From positions 62,001-126,000 of the forward strand of contig JAEUJM010000031.1 in assembly GCA_016794585.1 (NCBI GenBank): a DNA stretch of 64,000 bases. The letters run 5' to 3'. The stretch comes from Acidimicrobiales bacterium. Lineage in GTDB: Bacteria; Actinomycetota; Acidimicrobiia; Acidimicrobiales; DATDAH01. Below are positions 16,116-24,851 of this stretch, piece after piece. The translations under genes and the position numbers were made by a program. The notes under the pieces were generated by a model. The model had not been told where the DNA came from. It ran no database searches and was given only the letters and a program-made list of their open reading frames with translations. Positions within the stretch are counted from its first letter, which is position 1. Each line of letters opens with the position of its first letter.

Positions 16116-17099
16116 ATGACCACCCGCCGCCGCCTCACCGCCGCTCTCGCCGCCCTCGCCCTCCTCGCGGGCCTGCTCACCACCGTCGCCGGCGCGTCGC
16201 CGGCCGCCGCCGCGTCGACGGTCAAGGTCACCAACTCCACGGCCATCCGCTGCGGGTTCGGGAACCACTCGGCCGCGACGGATTGGTACGTCCCCACCAG
16301 CGGCACCCCCAAGGGCCTCGTGTGGCTCCAGCACGGGTTCAGCGAAAACAAGGGCCACTGGTCCACCTACGCCCCCAAGCTGGCCGCGGCCGGCTACGTC
16401 GTGGTCGCCACCACGCTGCCCACCGCCAACCTCTTCGGCTGCACGGTGCAGAACGTCGGGAACAACAAGACCTTCCTCAACAACATCGCCGGACTGTTCG
16501 GCTCGGCCGCCGGCGGCTCGGGCGCACTGGTGTCCGGCTTCAACGACGCGGCACGACGTGCCGGCCGGAGCGGCCTGGCGTTCCCCAGCCGTTGGGCCTT
16601 CGTCGGTCACAGCGCCGGCGGCGAGGCCGTCGCCTACGTCACCAACCGCATCCGCACCAACCACGCCACGGCGTTCTCCCGCCTCGGCGGTGTGGTGCTC
16701 GAGGACCCGGTCAACTCCTTCATCGGCAGCAACCTGTCCGACGCCCTGACCGGCCTGGCCGGCTCCAGCCTCTCGGTGCTCACGCTCGCCTCGCCCCCGG
16801 GCTCGTGCAACAACAACCAGTCGGGCATCGCCCTCGTCACCCAGAAGCTGGCCAACCGACCGTTCCGCGGCGCCCAGGTCACCACGGGCACCCACATCGA
16901 CGTCTTCGGCGCAGGCGCCGGGCCGCTGCTGCGCACTGCCTGCGGCACCCCGCAGACCGCCAACGTGAACGCGGTGCAGACCCTGACCTCGGCGTGGCTG
17001 GCCGACCAGATCGCCGGCACCACGACCCCCGCGTTCTACCCCGGCGGTGCCACGTACCAGGGCCTCGTCGGCGCCGGCACCATCACCACGCTCCCCTAG
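16116..17099 (+). CDS. Secreted alpha/beta hydrolase (lipase-like)
   Basis: 327 residues from ATG 16116. A Sec signal peptide is clear: MTTRRR, a hydrophobic core (LTAALAALALLAGLLTTVAG) and an AAA-S cleavage region. The mature protein carries the oxyanion-side VWLQHGFSENKGHW and the nucleophile elbow GHSAGGEAVAY; a later Asp (LEDPVNS) and His (GTHIDVFG) can complete the triad. Substrate unknown; bacterial homologues include secreted esterases and lipases. Two cysteine pairs (RCGFG, FGCTV; GSCNN, TACGT) suggest disulfides, in line with export. Confidence 0.8.
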   Translation: MTTRRRLTAALAALALLAGLLTTVAGASPAAAASTVKVTNSTAIRCGFGNHSAATDWYVPTSGTPKGLVWLQHGFSENKGHWSTYAPKLAAAGYVVVATTLPTANLFGCTVQNVGNNKTFLNNIAGLFGSAAGGSGALVSGFNDAARRAGRSGLAFPSRWAFVGHSAGGEAVAYVTNRIRTNHATAFSRLGGVVLEDPVNSFIGSNLSDALTGLAGSSLSVLTLASPPGSCNNNQSGIALVTQKLANRPFRGAQVTTGTHIDVFGAGAGPLLRTACGTPQTANVNAVQTLTSAWLADQIAGTTTPAFYPGGATYQGLVGAGTITTLP

Positions 17100-17273
17100 C
17101 CCTCACCGCCTTCCCCGAGCCCGGCGCTCCGGGCGCGGCAACCCTCCCCCACGAAGGACGATCGGCCCTTTGTGGCCGGCGCCTCCTGTGCGACGATCGC
17201 CCCTGACCGGCGGTCCGGCCCGCCGGCGAGGAGCCTCGATGGGCGACCCCACATCACTTGACGGCGGCGGCGC

Positions 17274-19823
17274 GTGCTGCGGCTGAGCCTGCGCACGCTG
17301 TTGGCCCACAAGGGCCGCTTCGCCATGACCACGTTCGCGGTCGTGGTGGGCGTGGGCTTCGTGGTGGGCTCGTTCGTCGTCACCGACACGCTGCGCCGCT
17401 CGGTCGACGAGCTGTTCGAGACCATCACCACGGTCGACATCACCGTGCGCGCCGCCACCGAGCTCGACTCCGGCGGTGGGGGTGGTCCCGCCAGCAGAGG
17501 CCGCATCGACCGGGCGCTGGCGGACGAGGTCGAGGCCGTCGACGGGGTGGCCGCGGCCGACGGCAGCGTGGTCGGCTACGCCCAGCTGGTGGCGCCCGAC
17601 GGTGAACCGGTCACCACCACCGGAGCGCCGCTGTTCGGCTTCAACTGGCCCGACGACCCCCGGCTCAGCGCCGCCGTGATCGAGGACGGCCGCCCGCCGG
17701 AGCGCGCTGGCGAGGTGGCCATCGACCGGGGCACCGCCGACGACTACGACTTCTCCGTCGGCGACCGCACGACGATGATCGTCACCGACGGCCAGGTCGA
17801 CGTCGAGGTCGTCGGGGTGTTCCGCTGGGGCGACACCAACAGCCTGCTCGGGGCCCGTCTCACGGGGATGGAGCCGGCCTGGGCCGACGAGGTGCTCGCC
17901 GCCGGCGGCCAGGTCGACACCGTGGACGTCCTCACCGACGACGGCGAGGACCCCGCCGCGGTCGCCGCCCGGATCACCGCCGTCCTCCCCGACGGGGTCG
18001 AGGCCGTTCCCTCCGAGCAGGTGATCGACGAGGGCCAGGACCAGGTGTCGGGCTTCCTGTCGATCTTCCAGAACGTGTTGCTGGCCTTCGCCGGCATCGC
18101 GGTGTTCGTCTCCGCCTTCTACATCAACAACACGTTCGCCATCGTGCTCGGCCAACGCGTCCGAGAGCTGTCGCTGCTGCGGGCCCTCGGCGCATCGGGA
18201 AGCCAGGTCGTGCGCTCGGTCGTGCTCGAGGCCGCGGCGGTGGGCGTGCTGGCAAGCGTGCTCGGGGTGGGTGTGGGACTGCTCATCGCCGGCGTGCTCC
18301 AGGGGATCCTCGCCGCCGGCGGCTTCGAGCTGCCCGAGCGGGCGATGGTGCTCGGCGGCCGGACGCTGATCGCCGCGGCCGTCGTGGGCGTGCCCATCAC
18401 CATCCTCTCCGCCCTGCCCGCCGCCCGCCGCGCCGCCCACGTGCCACCGATCGCGGGCCTGGCCGGGACCGGAACCGCGGGCACCCGGTCGAAGCGGTCG
18501 CGTGTCGTCCTCGGAACCTCGCTGGTCACGGCCGGCGTCGCCATCCTGGCCGTCGGGCTCTTCGTCCTCGACGACACCGGCGCGACGTTCGCCTGCCTCG
18601 GGGTCGGGACGATCGCGGTGTTCCTCGGCGTGGCGACGCTGAGCCCGCTGATCGCCACACCGGCCTCGGGTGTACTCGGCTGGCCGCTGGCGCACGGCCG
18701 GGGTCCCACCGGGCGCCTGGCGCGGGCCAATGCCATGCGCAGCCCCGAGCGGACCGCCCGCACCGCCGCCGCGCTCATGATCGGCCTGGCCCTGGTGACC
18801 ACCGCACTCGTCGTGGGCGAGTCCATGAAGCGTTCGTTCGCCGACGCCGTGTCGGGCGCGGTGACCGCGGACTACGTGATCTCCGGAGGAGACAGCTTCA
18901 CCGGCTTCAGCCCCGAGTTGGCGACCGAGCTGCGGGCGCTGCCCGAGATCGGCGCCGCCACCGGGATCCGCTTCGACCGGTTCGCGTTCGACGGCAACGA
19001 GGCCGACCTGACGGCGGTGGACGCCGACGCCGCTGCGGCGGTCGTCGACGTGGACCTCGTCGACGGGTCCTTCGACGACCTGGACGCCGGGTCGATCATG
19101 ATCCACGAGGACCCCGCCGACGAGCGGAGCCTGGAGGTGGGCGACACCGTGGAGGTCACCTACGCCAGCGGCGGTCCCCAGGAGGTGGAGGTGGCGGGCA
19201 TCTACCGAGACGCCACCTTCGCCGGCAACTACGTCGTGGACCTCGACGTCTTCGCCGAGCACTACCCCGCCAACAACCTCGACCTGTTCGTGTTCGCCCG
19301 GGTGGCCGACGGCGTGGACGCCGCCGAGGCGCGCCCCGCCATCGAGGCGGCGCTCGAGGACTACCCGCAGGTCACCCTCGAGAGCCGTGAGGAGTTCAAC
19401 GAGAGCCAGCAGGAGCAGGTCGACCAGATCCTGCTCGCGGTGAACGGTCTCCTCGGTCTCGCGCTGCTCATCGCCCTGCTCGGGATCGCCAACACCCTCG
19501 CCCTGTCGGTCGTCGAGCGCACGCGAGAGATCGGGCTGCTGCGCGCCGTCGGTCAGTCACGGCGCCAGGCCCGGCTCATGGTGCTGGCCGAGGCCCTCAT
19601 CGTGTCGCTCTTCGGGACCGTCCTGGGCGTGGCCATCGGGCTCGTCCTCGGACTGGGCGCGGTGTCGGCCATGCCCCCGTCGATCATCAACACGACGGCG
19701 GTGCCGACGGCGTCGATCGTGGTGGTGGTCGTGCTGGCCGCGGTGTTCGGCCTCGTCGCCGGCCTGCTCCCCGCCCGCCGGGCGTCCCGCCTCGACGTCC
19801 TCGACGCCATCAGCACCGAGTAG
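17274..19823 (+). CDS. ABC transporter permease, FtsX/MacB-like
   Basis: 849 residues from GTG 17274. Two FtsX halves are present. Each has a membrane anchor (residues ~20-40 and ~490-510), a large extracytoplasmic domain and a three-helix core (for example VRELSLLRALGASGSQVVRS and TREIGLLRAVGQSRRQARLM, the coupling helices). The architecture is that of the 10-TM permeases that pair with LolD/MacB-type ATPases for lipid, lipoprotein or peptide export. No ATPase gene adjoins it in this window; the 174 bases upstream hold no gene I can support. The partner ATPase must be encoded elsewhere. Confidence 0.9.
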   Translation: MLRLSLRTLLAHKGRFAMTTFAVVVGVGFVVGSFVVTDTLRRSVDELFETITTVDITVRAATELDSGGGGGPASRGRIDRALADEVEAVDGVAAADGSVVGYAQLVAPDGEPVTTTGAPLFGFNWPDDPRLSAAVIEDGRPPERAGEVAIDRGTADDYDFSVGDRTTMIVTDGQVDVEVVGVFRWGDTNSLLGARLTGMEPAWADEVLAAGGQVDTVDVLTDDGEDPAAVAARITAVLPDGVEAVPSEQVIDEGQDQVSGFLSIFQNVLLAFAGIAVFVSAFYINNTFAIVLGQRVRELSLLRALGASGSQVVRSVVLEAAAVGVLASVLGVGVGLLIAGVLQGILAAGGFELPERAMVLGGRTLIAAAVVGVPITILSALPAARRAAHVPPIAGLAGTGTAGTRSKRSRVVLGTSLVTAGVAILAVGLFVLDDTGATFACLGVGTIAVFLGVATLSPLIATPASGVLGWPLAHGRGPTGRLARANAMRSPERTARTAAALMIGLALVTTALVVGESMKRSFADAVSGAVTADYVISGGDSFTGFSPELATELRALPEIGAATGIRFDRFAFDGNEADLTAVDADAAAAVVDVDLVDGSFDDLDAGSIMIHEDPADERSLEVGDTVEVTYASGGPQEVEVAGIYRDATFAGNYVVDLDVFAEHYPANNLDLFVFARVADGVDAAEARPAIEAALEDYPQVTLESREEFNESQQEQVDQILLAVNGLLGLALLIALLGIANTLALSVVERTREIGLLRAVGQSRRQARLMVLAEALIVSLFGTVLGVAIGLVLGLGAVSAMPPSIINTTAVPTASIVVVVVLAAVFGLVAGLLPARRASRLDVLDAISTE

Positions 19824-19849
19824 CGCCCGTGGCGGCCGACGGCCGGTGC

Positions 19850-19863
19850 TAGAACACGTTCTA
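19850..19863 (+). promoter_or_regulatory. KstR-type operator
   Basis: TAGAACACGTTCTA matches the published KstR consensus TnnAACnnGTTnnA at every fixed position and is itself an inverted repeat (TAGAAC-AC-GTTCTA). Its last base is the A of the start codon at 19863, and TAGAAC could double as a -10 element for a leaderless transcript, so bound repressor would cover promoter and start. KstR is a TetR-family repressor of cholesterol catabolism released by steroid CoA esters in mycobacteria. Confidence 0.75.
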
Positions 19864-20411
19864 TGGACGAGACCTCCTTCGAGGAGAAGGTGGCGGCGCT
19901 GATCGGCACACCGGTCGGGTCACACCAGCCGTCGGTCGGGCCCGACCCGGTGAACCAGCCCATGATGCGCCACTGGGCGGCGGCCTTCGAGGACGACAAC
20001 CCGGTCTACGTGGACCCCGAGTTCGCGGCGACGACCCGCTTCGGGGGCGTGGTGGCGCCACCGCTGATGTTGCAGACCTGGACCATGGCCACGCCCAAGA
20101 TCACCGGTATCGGTGAACGGGGCGGGTCGCCGGTCGAGCGCGACGACGGCGGGCCCCTGGCGGTCTTCGACGACGCCGGGTTCACCGCCACCCTCGCGTC
20201 GAACTCGGAGTTCGAGATCGTCCGCTACCTCCGCCCCGGCGACACCGTCTCGGCCGAGACGGTGGTCGAGTCGATCTCCGACGAGAAGCAGACCCGCATC
20301 GGCACGGGCTACTTCGTCACCTGGGCGACCACGTACCGCGATCAGGACGGCGAGGTCGTCGGCCGCCAGCGCTTCCGCATCCTCAAGTTCAAGCCGGGGT
20401 CGGCTTCGTGA
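19863..20411 (+). CDS. chsH2: MaoC-like hydratase, ChsH2 N-terminal half
   Basis: 182 residues. NQPMMRHWAAAFEDDNPVYV followed by FGGVVAPPLMLQTWTM is the MaoC-type hotdog half seen at the N-terminus of mycobacterial ChsH2. In Mycobacterium tuberculosis ChsH2 (about 311 residues) this half is fused to a DUF35 domain; here the stop codon overlaps the GTG of a separate DUF35 gene by four bases. With ChsH1 it forms the hydratase that adds water to the unsaturated three-carbon side chain of a steroid-CoA. No separate ribosome binding site; a KstR box abuts the start. Other CoA-ester hydratases are possible but the neighbours support ChsH2. Confidence 0.8.
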   Translation: MDETSFEEKVAALIGTPVGSHQPSVGPDPVNQPMMRHWAAAFEDDNPVYVDPEFAATTRFGGVVAPPLMLQTWTMATPKITGIGERGGSPVERDDGGPLAVFDDAGFTATLASNSEFEIVRYLRPGDTVSAETVVESISDEKQTRIGTGYFVTWATTYRDQDGEVVGRQRFRILKFKPGSAS

Positions 20412-20815
20412 GCTCCCGGCTCGCCCCCACGGTCACGCCCGACACGCAGTTCTTCTGGGACGGGGTCAAGGAGCACAAGCTGCTCATCCAGCGCTGCGCC
20501 GCCTGCGGCGTGCTGCGCCACCCGCCCCGACCCATGTGCCCGCGCTGCAACTCGCTCGAATGGGACACCCTCGAGTCGTCGGGGCGCGGCGAGGTCTACA
20601 GCTTCGTGCTCCCCCAGCACCCGCCCCTGCCCTGGTTCGAGCCCGGCTACGTGGTCGCCCTGGTCGAGCTCGAGGAGGGCACCCGGCTGGTGTCCAACCT
20701 GGTCGGCATCGACGGCGCCGACGCCGCGATCGGCATGGCCGTCGAGGTGGTCTACGAGACCTTCGACGACGGGCTCGTCCTCCCCCTCTTCCAGCCCGCC
20801 GGAGGGCCACGATGA
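20408..20815 (+). CDS. DUF35 zinc-ribbon/OB-fold protein, ChsH2 C-terminal half
   Basis: 135 residues from GTG 20408, overlapping the upstream stop by four bases. The zinc ribbon reads CAACGVLRHPPRPMCPRC (four cysteines) and is followed by an OB-fold (SGRGEVYSFVLPQHPP...). In M. tuberculosis this domain is the C-terminal part of ChsH2 and binds the aldolase Ltp2, stabilising it. Here it is a free polypeptide of 135 residues; with the hydratase half the sum is 317, close to the fused protein. Coupled by ATGA to the ChsH1 gene. Confidence 0.85.
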   Translation: MSSRLAPTVTPDTQFFWDGVKEHKLLIQRCAACGVLRHPPRPMCPRCNSLEWDTLESSGRGEVYSFVLPQHPPLPWFEPGYVVALVELEEGTRLVSNLVGIDGADAAIGMAVEVVYETFDDGLVLPLFQPAGGPR

Positions 20816-21285
20816 CCCGCTCCCCCGACGAGACCCTCCACTTCGAGGACGTCGCCGCCGGCGACGAGGTCACCACCATGGTGATCGACATGGACGCCAC
20901 CCGCATCGTGGCCGGCGCCATCGCCACCCGGGACTTCATGCCCGTGCACCACGACCGGGAGTACGCCAACACGCAGGGCGCCCCCGACATCTTCATGAAC
21001 ATCCTCTCGGACACGGGCTACTGCAGCCGCTTCCTCACCGACTGGGCCGGCCCCGAGGCCATGGTGAAGCAGCTCTCGATCCGCCTCGGGGTCCCCGTGT
21101 TCCCCGGCCACACGCTCACCTACAAGGGGACGGTCACCGGCACCCGGGTGGGCGACGACGGTGCCGGCTTGGTCGACATCGAGTTCCGGGCAGCAGGCGA
21201 CCTCGGCGACCACGTGAGCGGCACTGCGGTGGTCGACCTGCCGCGGCGGTCGACGGGCGACGCCTCCGGGGAAGCCGCCTCGTGA
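20812..21285 (+). CDS. chsH1: MaoC-like hydratase ChsH1
   Basis: 157 residues from ATG 20812. The catalytic segment ATRDFMPVHHDREYA, then DIFMNILSDTGYCSRFLTDW, agrees closely with what I recall of mycobacterial ChsH1 (ATRDF-DVHHDRD; DIFVNILTDTG), including the Asp/His pair of the hydratase active site. It should form a heterotetramer with the ChsH2 hydratase half. It is about 25-30 residues longer than the mycobacterial protein at its C-terminus (a Ser/Gly/Ala tail). Overlaps both neighbours by four bases. Confidence 0.85.
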   Translation: MTRSPDETLHFEDVAAGDEVTTMVIDMDATRIVAGAIATRDFMPVHHDREYANTQGAPDIFMNILSDTGYCSRFLTDWAGPEAMVKQLSIRLGVPVFPGHTLTYKGTVTGTRVGDDGAGLVDIEFRAAGDLGDHVSGTAVVDLPRRSTGDASGEAAS

Positions 21286-22469
21286 GCCCGTCCGCCGAGC
21301 GCCTCGGCTGGCTGAAGGACCGCACGGCCATCGCCGGCATCGGCCAGACCGAGTATTCGAAGGAGTCGGGTCGCAGCGAGCTGCAGCTGGCGTGCGAGTC
21401 GGTGAAGGCCGCCCTCGACGACTGCGGCCTCTCCCCGGCCGACGTCGACGGTCTCATCACCTTCACCATGGACACCAGCGACGAGACCGAGGTCGCCCGC
21501 AACCTGGGCATCCCCGAGCTGTCGGTGTTCACCCACGTCCCCTACGGCGGCGGGGCCGCGTGCGGGACGGTGCTGCAGGCGGCGATGGCCGTGGCCACCG
21601 GGACCGCCGACGTGGTGGTCTGCTACCGGGCGTTCAACGAGCGATCCGGGATGCGCTTCGGCGGCGCCGCCGGCCTCGGCGGAGGCGGCCTTCCCCCGTG
21701 GCTGTCCTGGTACGCGCCGTTCGGCCTGATGACGCCGGCGTCCTGGGTGGCGCTGCACTCGCGGCGCTACATGCACCGCTACGGCGTCACCAACGCCGAC
21801 TTCGGGGTGATCTCGGTGGTCGACCGCCTCCACGCGTCGACCAACCCGGATGCCTGGTTCCACGAGAAGCCCATCACCCTCGAGGACCACCAGGCGTCGC
21901 GCTGGATCATCGAGCCGGTGCTCCGACTCCTCGACTGCTGCCAGGAGAGCGACGGCGGCGTGGCCCTCGTGGTGACCTCGGCGGAACGCGCCCGCGACCT
22001 GAAGCAGCGGCCCGCGCTCATCACCGCCGCCGTGCAGGGCGCGGCCTACGACACCGAGACCACCACCGCCTACTACCGCGACGACCTCACCGGCCTGCCC
22101 GACATGGCCGTCGCCGCCGACCGTCTGTGGCGGGCGTCGGGCCTCACCGCCGACGACATCACCACCGCGTTCCTCTACGACCACTTCACCCCGCTGGTGT
22201 TCATGCAACTGGAGGAGCTGGGCTTCTGCGGCCCGGGCGAGGCCAAGGACTTCGCCACGGTCGAGAACCTGACCGTCGGCGGGCGCCTCCCCCTCAACAC
22301 CAACGGCGGCCTGCTCGGTGAGGCCTACATCCACGGCATGAACGGCATCGTCGAGGGCGTCCGCCAGGTCCGGGGCACCTCGCCCAACCAGGTGCCCGAC
22401 GTCGAGCACGTGCTGGTCACCGCGGGCACCGGCGTCCCCACCAGCGCCCTCATCCTCGGCCAGCCGTAG
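21282..22469 (+). CDS. ltp2: Ltp2-like thiolase-fold steroid side-chain aldolase
   Basis: 395 residues from GTG 21282. Begins IAGIGQTEYSKESGRSELQL, followed by FTMDTSDETEVARNLGI and YGGGAACGTVLQAAMAVATG, close to the Ltp2/SCP-x-type thiolase-like proteins of steroid catabolism. Ltp2 is a retro-aldolase that, bound to the DUF35 domain, splits propionyl-CoA from the hydrated C22 side chain to leave a C17 ketone. Fourth gene of the coupled unit. A 7-bp stem hairpin directly follows its stop. No ChsE1/ChsE2 dehydrogenase or Cyp125 gene is in the window. Confidence 0.85.
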   Translation: MSPSAERLGWLKDRTAIAGIGQTEYSKESGRSELQLACESVKAALDDCGLSPADVDGLITFTMDTSDETEVARNLGIPELSVFTHVPYGGGAACGTVLQAAMAVATGTADVVVCYRAFNERSGMRFGGAAGLGGGGLPPWLSWYAPFGLMTPASWVALHSRRYMHRYGVTNADFGVISVVDRLHASTNPDAWFHEKPITLEDHQASRWIIEPVLRLLDCCQESDGGVALVVTSAERARDLKQRPALITAAVQGAAYDTETTTAYYRDDLTGLPDMAVAADRLWRASGLTADDITTAFLYDHFTPLVFMQLEELGFCGPGEAKDFATVENLTVGGRLPLNTNGGLLGEAYIHGMNGIVEGVRQVRGTSPNQVPDVEHVLVTAGTGVPTSALILGQP

Positions 22470-22487
22470 CGGCGGCGTTGGCCGCCG
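22470..22487 (+). terminator. Hairpin after ltp2
   Basis: CGGCGGC (22470-22476), loop GTTG, GCCGCCG (22481-22487) begins with the first base after the stop codon. No T tract follows. Confidence 0.45.
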
Positions 22488-22528
22488 AGGTCCGGTGGCG
22501 CGGGGACCGAGGCGCCAGGGCGCACCGG

Positions 22529-22624
22529 GCGGTCGGTCGACGGTCGACGGTCGACGGTCGGCGGTCGGCGGTCGGCGGTCGGCGGTCGGCGGTCGGCGGT
22601 CGGCGGTCGGCGGTCGGCGGTCGG
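22529..22624. repeat. 7-bp tandem repeat array (GCGGTCG)
   Basis: About thirteen head-to-tail copies of a 7-base unit fill the gap between the convergent ltp2 and histidine kinase genes: first three of CGGTCGA, then about ten of CGGTCGG (22561-22620 is exact). The unit length is not a multiple of three, so copy-number changes would shift frames if it were translated. Each unit can pair with the next (CGG/CCG-poor, GTCG/CGAC partly), but I see no coding role. Confidence 0.9.
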
Positions 22625-22644
22625 GAGGTTGGCCGGTCAGGCGC

Positions 22645-23982
22645 TCAGACGCTGGGGAGCGTGAGGACGAACGCCGCGCCACCCGTCTCGCGGTTGCGGG
22701 CGACGAGCGTCCCACCGGAGAGCTCGGCCAGACGCCGGCTGATGGCCAGACCCAGACCGGCGCCGCCGCTGGTCCTCGTCCGGGAGGCGTCGGCACGCCA
22801 GAAGCGGTCGAACACCCGCTCGGCGTCGCCGCCGAGGCCGGGGCCCTCGTCCAACACCTGCACCTCGACCACCTCCTCGCCGGCGGCCTCGGCCCCACGG
22901 GCGGTCAAGGTCACCAGGCTGCCCGGAGGGCTGTGGCGCAGGGCGTTCTCGGTGAGGTTGGCGAGGATCTGCTGGAGTCGGCCCGGGTCGGCAACAACCC
23001 GCGGGCAGGTGGGGCCGGCTTCGACCTCCAGCGCGACGCCGGCCTCGTCGGCGCGGGCGCGCAGCGCCACGGCGGCACGCTCGAGAGCGGCGCCCACGTC
23101 GACCGGCTCGGGGTCGAGGCGCACCTCGCCGGCCTCGGCCAGCGCCAGCTCCTGGAGGTCCCCGATGAGGTGATCGAGCCGGTGGACCTCGTCGACCAGC
23201 ACGGCGAGGTCCTCCCCCGAGGGCTCGGCGACCCCGTCGACCATGGCCTCGACGTAGGCCCGCAGGTTGGCCACCGGGCTGCGCAGCTCGTGGGCGACGT
23301 CGGCCACCATCGTGCGGCGCTGCTCGTCGGCCTCCTGGAGGGCCTCGGCCATCGAGTCGAGCGAGCGGGCCACGGCGGCGACCTCCCGGGGCCCGTCGAC
23401 CCCGGCCCGGGCGGCCAGGTCGCCGCTGCCCATGCGCTCGGCCGTCGCTGCCACCGCAGTCAGCGGGCGGGCGATGCGCCGCCCGACCAGCCAGGCGGTC
23501 CCTGCGGCGACGACGAGCGCGGCGGCGCCGGCGGCGAGGTACCAGCGGTCGAGGTCGCGCCGGGTGTCGTCCATCACGTCGGAGCGGGCCCGGCCGAGGG
23601 TGTAGAGGACGGCCCGATCGTCCCCGTGGATGAAGTCGACGTCGCCGTCGAGGTCTCGGACGTCGACCGCGGGGCCATCCGGCTCGGAGTCGGCGATGAG
23701 CTCGCCGTCTGGCGTGGTGAGCACGAGGCGCTCGTCGTAGGGGCGACCGATCTCGGCCAGCAGCGGCCCGACGCCCTCCCAGGACCCCTGCTCGTTGCGG
23801 TACTCGTCGAGACGGCGGACGTCGCGCCCCAAGGTGTAGGACTCGTAGAACGCGTCGAGCTGGTCGCCGGCGCCCGTTCGGGCCACGAGGAAGGCCGCGG
23901 CGAGCGCCACGGCCGCGACCCCGACCATGGCCACCACGAGCGTGGCCCGCAGCGAGCGGCGACGCCGGCCGGGCCGCGTCAC
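22645..23982 (-). CDS. Membrane sensor histidine kinase
   Basis: 445 residues. A first membrane helix (LRATLVVAMVGVAAVALAAAF), an extracytoplasmic sensor of about 120 residues, a second helix (AAGAAALVVAAGTAWLVG), HAMP, then the phospho-acceptor box VADVAHELRSPVANLR near residue 225. The catalytic domain shows the N-like region (ILANLTENALRHSPPGS), DEGPGLG and GGAGLGLAISRRLAELSGG. Transcribed together with the response regulator upstream (100-base gap), which it should phosphorylate. The divergent protease is a possible target. Confidence 0.9.
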   Translation of the reverse strand: MTRPGRRRRSLRATLVVAMVGVAAVALAAAFLVARTGAGDQLDAFYESYTLGRDVRRLDEYRNEQGSWEGVGPLLAEIGRPYDERLVLTTPDGELIADSEPDGPAVDVRDLDGDVDFIHGDDRAVLYTLGRARSDVMDDTRRDLDRWYLAAGAAALVVAAGTAWLVGRRIARPLTAVAATAERMGSGDLAARAGVDGPREVAAVARSLDSMAEALQEADEQRRTMVADVAHELRSPVANLRAYVEAMVDGVAEPSGEDLAVLVDEVHRLDHLIGDLQELALAEAGEVRLDPEPVDVGAALERAAVALRARADEAGVALEVEAGPTCPRVVADPGRLQQILANLTENALRHSPPGSLVTLTARGAEAAGEEVVEVQVLDEGPGLGGDAERVFDRFWRADASRTRTSGGAGLGLAISRRLAELSGGTLVARNRETGGAAFVLTLPSV

Positions 23983-24082
23983 GGGGCGACCCGCCGAACA
24001 CCGGCCCCGACCGCTTCGACCCGGCTGACCCCGATCATGGCGCGCGGGGAGCGGCCACGGAGCAGGCGCCGCCGCGCCCGGG

Positions 24083-24778
24083 TCACGGGGCCACCAGGCG
24101 GTAGCCGACGCCGGCCACCGTCTCGATGTAGCGCGGGTCGGCGGGCTCGTCGCCCAGCTTGCGCCGCAGGTTGAGGACGTGGACGTCGAGCGTGCGCGGT
24201 GCCCGGTCGGCGTCCCAACCGACCAGTGCGGTCCACAGGTCGGCCCGGCGGAACGCCCGGCCCGGGTCCCCCGCCAGTGCCTCCAGCAGCGCGAACTCCT
24301 TCGGCGTCAGCTCGAGGACGCGTCCGCCGAGCCGGGCCTCGTGGCGACGGCGGTCGACCACGAGGTCACCGACCTCGAGGACCTCGTCGTCGACGCGCAC
24401 GCCGGTCCGCCGCAGCAGCACCCGCACGCGGGCCACCAGCTCGCGGGGGCTGAAGGGCTTCGCCAGGTAGTCGTCGGCCCCCAGGTCGAGGCCGAGCAGG
24501 GTGTCGTCCTCGGTCGTGCGGGCCGTGACCATCATGATGGGGACGTCGGACTCGGCCCGCAGGATGCGACAGATGTCCCATCCGTCGAGGCCGGGGAGCA
24601 TGAGGTCGAGCACGATCACGTCGGGCCGGTTGTGGCGGGCCAGCTCGAGGCCCCGCCGACCGTCGTGGGCGACCAGCACGTGGTGGCCGTCGCGCTCGAG
24701 GTAGCGCCGGACGAGGTCGGCGAGGCGCTCGTCGTCCTCGACGACGAGGATGCGGCCGGCGATGGTCGGGGCGCCCAC
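24083..24778 (-). CDS. OmpR/PhoB-family response regulator
   Basis: 231 residues. Receiver domain with VVEDDERL, the phosphorylated Asp in VIVLDLMLPG (near residue 56), TARTTED and the Lys in YLAKPFSPRELVARV. A winged-helix effector domain follows (LELTPKEFALLEAL, RTLDVHVLNLRRKLG, YIETVAGVGYRL). First gene of a two-gene unit with the histidine kinase. Three 11-base direct repeats of the type bound by this family stand in the divergent spacer to the protease gene. Confidence 0.92.
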   Translation of the reverse strand: MGAPTIAGRILVVEDDERLADLVRRYLERDGHHVLVAHDGRRGLELARHNRPDVIVLDLMLPGLDGWDICRILRAESDVPIMMVTARTTEDDTLLGLDLGADDYLAKPFSPRELVARVRVLLRRTGVRVDDEVLEVGDLVVDRRRHEARLGGRVLELTPKEFALLEALAGDPGRAFRRADLWTALVGWDADRAPRTLDVHVLNLRRKLGDEPADPRYIETVAGVGYRLVAP

Positions 24779-24851
24779 GGGTGCCGAACCTAGAGGTCCC
24801 CGACGGTGGACGCCCGCCGCGACGGGCCCTTCCGGCCCTTCCTTCCCGGGA

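Noticed and set aside
17103-19262. 719-codon minus-strand frame opposite the ABC permease
   Set aside because: Composition typical of an antisense frame, no motif, fully covered by a well-supported gene.
22529-22624. CRISPR or iteron array from the 7-bp repeats
   Set aside because: Units are only 7 bp, contiguous, with no replication gene nearby.
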